In this document: in pieces, positions 63,876 to 64,000 of the stretch | Position numbering within the stretch: position 1 is the stretch's first letter | How the letters are laid out: every line of letters begins with the position of its first letter | Source of the DNA: Orientallactaga sibirica | Lineage: Eukaryota > Chordata > Mammalia > Rodentia > Dipodidae | DNA length: 64,000 nucleotides | Direction: 5' to 3' | Assembly (NCBI GenBank): GCA_036365145.1 | Contig: JAEOAD010000045.1 | Coordinates: 18,455,501 to 18,519,500, forward strand | Translations under genes and position numbers: made by a program | Notes under the pieces: generated by a model | Told to the model about the DNA's origin: nothing | The model's database searches: none | The model's input: only the letters and a program-made list of their open reading frames with translations

Positions 63876-64000
63876 GGGGGGCTTAGCAGTTAAGGTGCCT
63901 ACCTCCTAAGCCTAAGAACACAGGTTCAAATCTCCAGCGGTTCCAATCTCCAGGTCCCACGTTTAGCCAGATGCAGTGACACAAGGGCGCAATGCCGCAC
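63876..64000 (+). mobile_element. Dip SINE, duplicated-B-box variant, cut by window edge
   Basis: It lacks the first bases of the head (starts near GGGGCTTAGCAGTTAAGG) and shows the B-box word twice (63925-63937, 63941-63953). It runs off the right edge. Confidence 0.8.

Overview
This is mammalian, specifically rodent, nuclear DNA. The window is crowded with short retroposons. Dozens are copies of a tRNA-derived SINE (opening GGGCTGGAGAGATGGCTTAG, AAATAAATA-type tail) that I match to the Dip element of Dipodoidea (jerboas, jumping mice, birch mice). Others are 7SL-derived B1 copies (CCGGGCGTGGTGGCGCA...), plus single B4, B3 and ID copies. Dip with B1, B4 and ID points to a jerboa-like rodent. 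The species call is inference from the repeat families.

The only protein-coding sequence I can support is the first coding exon of UNC5A (netrin receptor UNC-5 homolog A) on the minus strand at 9204-9273. It opens MAVRPGLW and ends at a consensus GTGAGT splice donor. It lies in a large CpG island (about 8890-10260) that holds the 5' UTR and promoter. Bases 1-9203 are therefore the promoter-proximal part of UNC5A intron 1. That part contains a second compact CpG island (about 1160-1720). No later UNC5A exon is visible, so the gene continues off the left edge.

From about 10.3 kb to the right edge the window is upstream flank with no gene I can support. It is a stratified archive of insertions. 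The oldest layer is MIR, L2, L1M-like and Tigger-like fragments. Next come ERVL/MLT-class and MaLR-type LTRs, one complete MaLR-like element (60920-62674, 5-bp target duplication CCTTC), and two solo LTRs of a younger family with 6-bp target duplications. Dip and B1 insertions come last, often stacked in the same target (2.66-3.05, 13.2-13.7, 37.0-38.3 and 54.7-56.2 kb). Long microsatellites, including about 200 bp of (TTTC)n, grow mainly from SINE tails.

Repeat-poor islands between these layers (18.3, 21.0-21.25, 29.7-29.9, 32.7-32.9, 36.2-36.6, 59.13-59.65 and 63.1-63.25 kb) are the best candidates for distal UNC5A regulatory DNA. I saw no CRISPR array, phage, operon or new multi-gene system. 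The observations worth checking are the intronic CpG island, the unusual residues of the signal peptide, a Dip subfamily with a duplicated internal promoter box, and the datable nested insertions.
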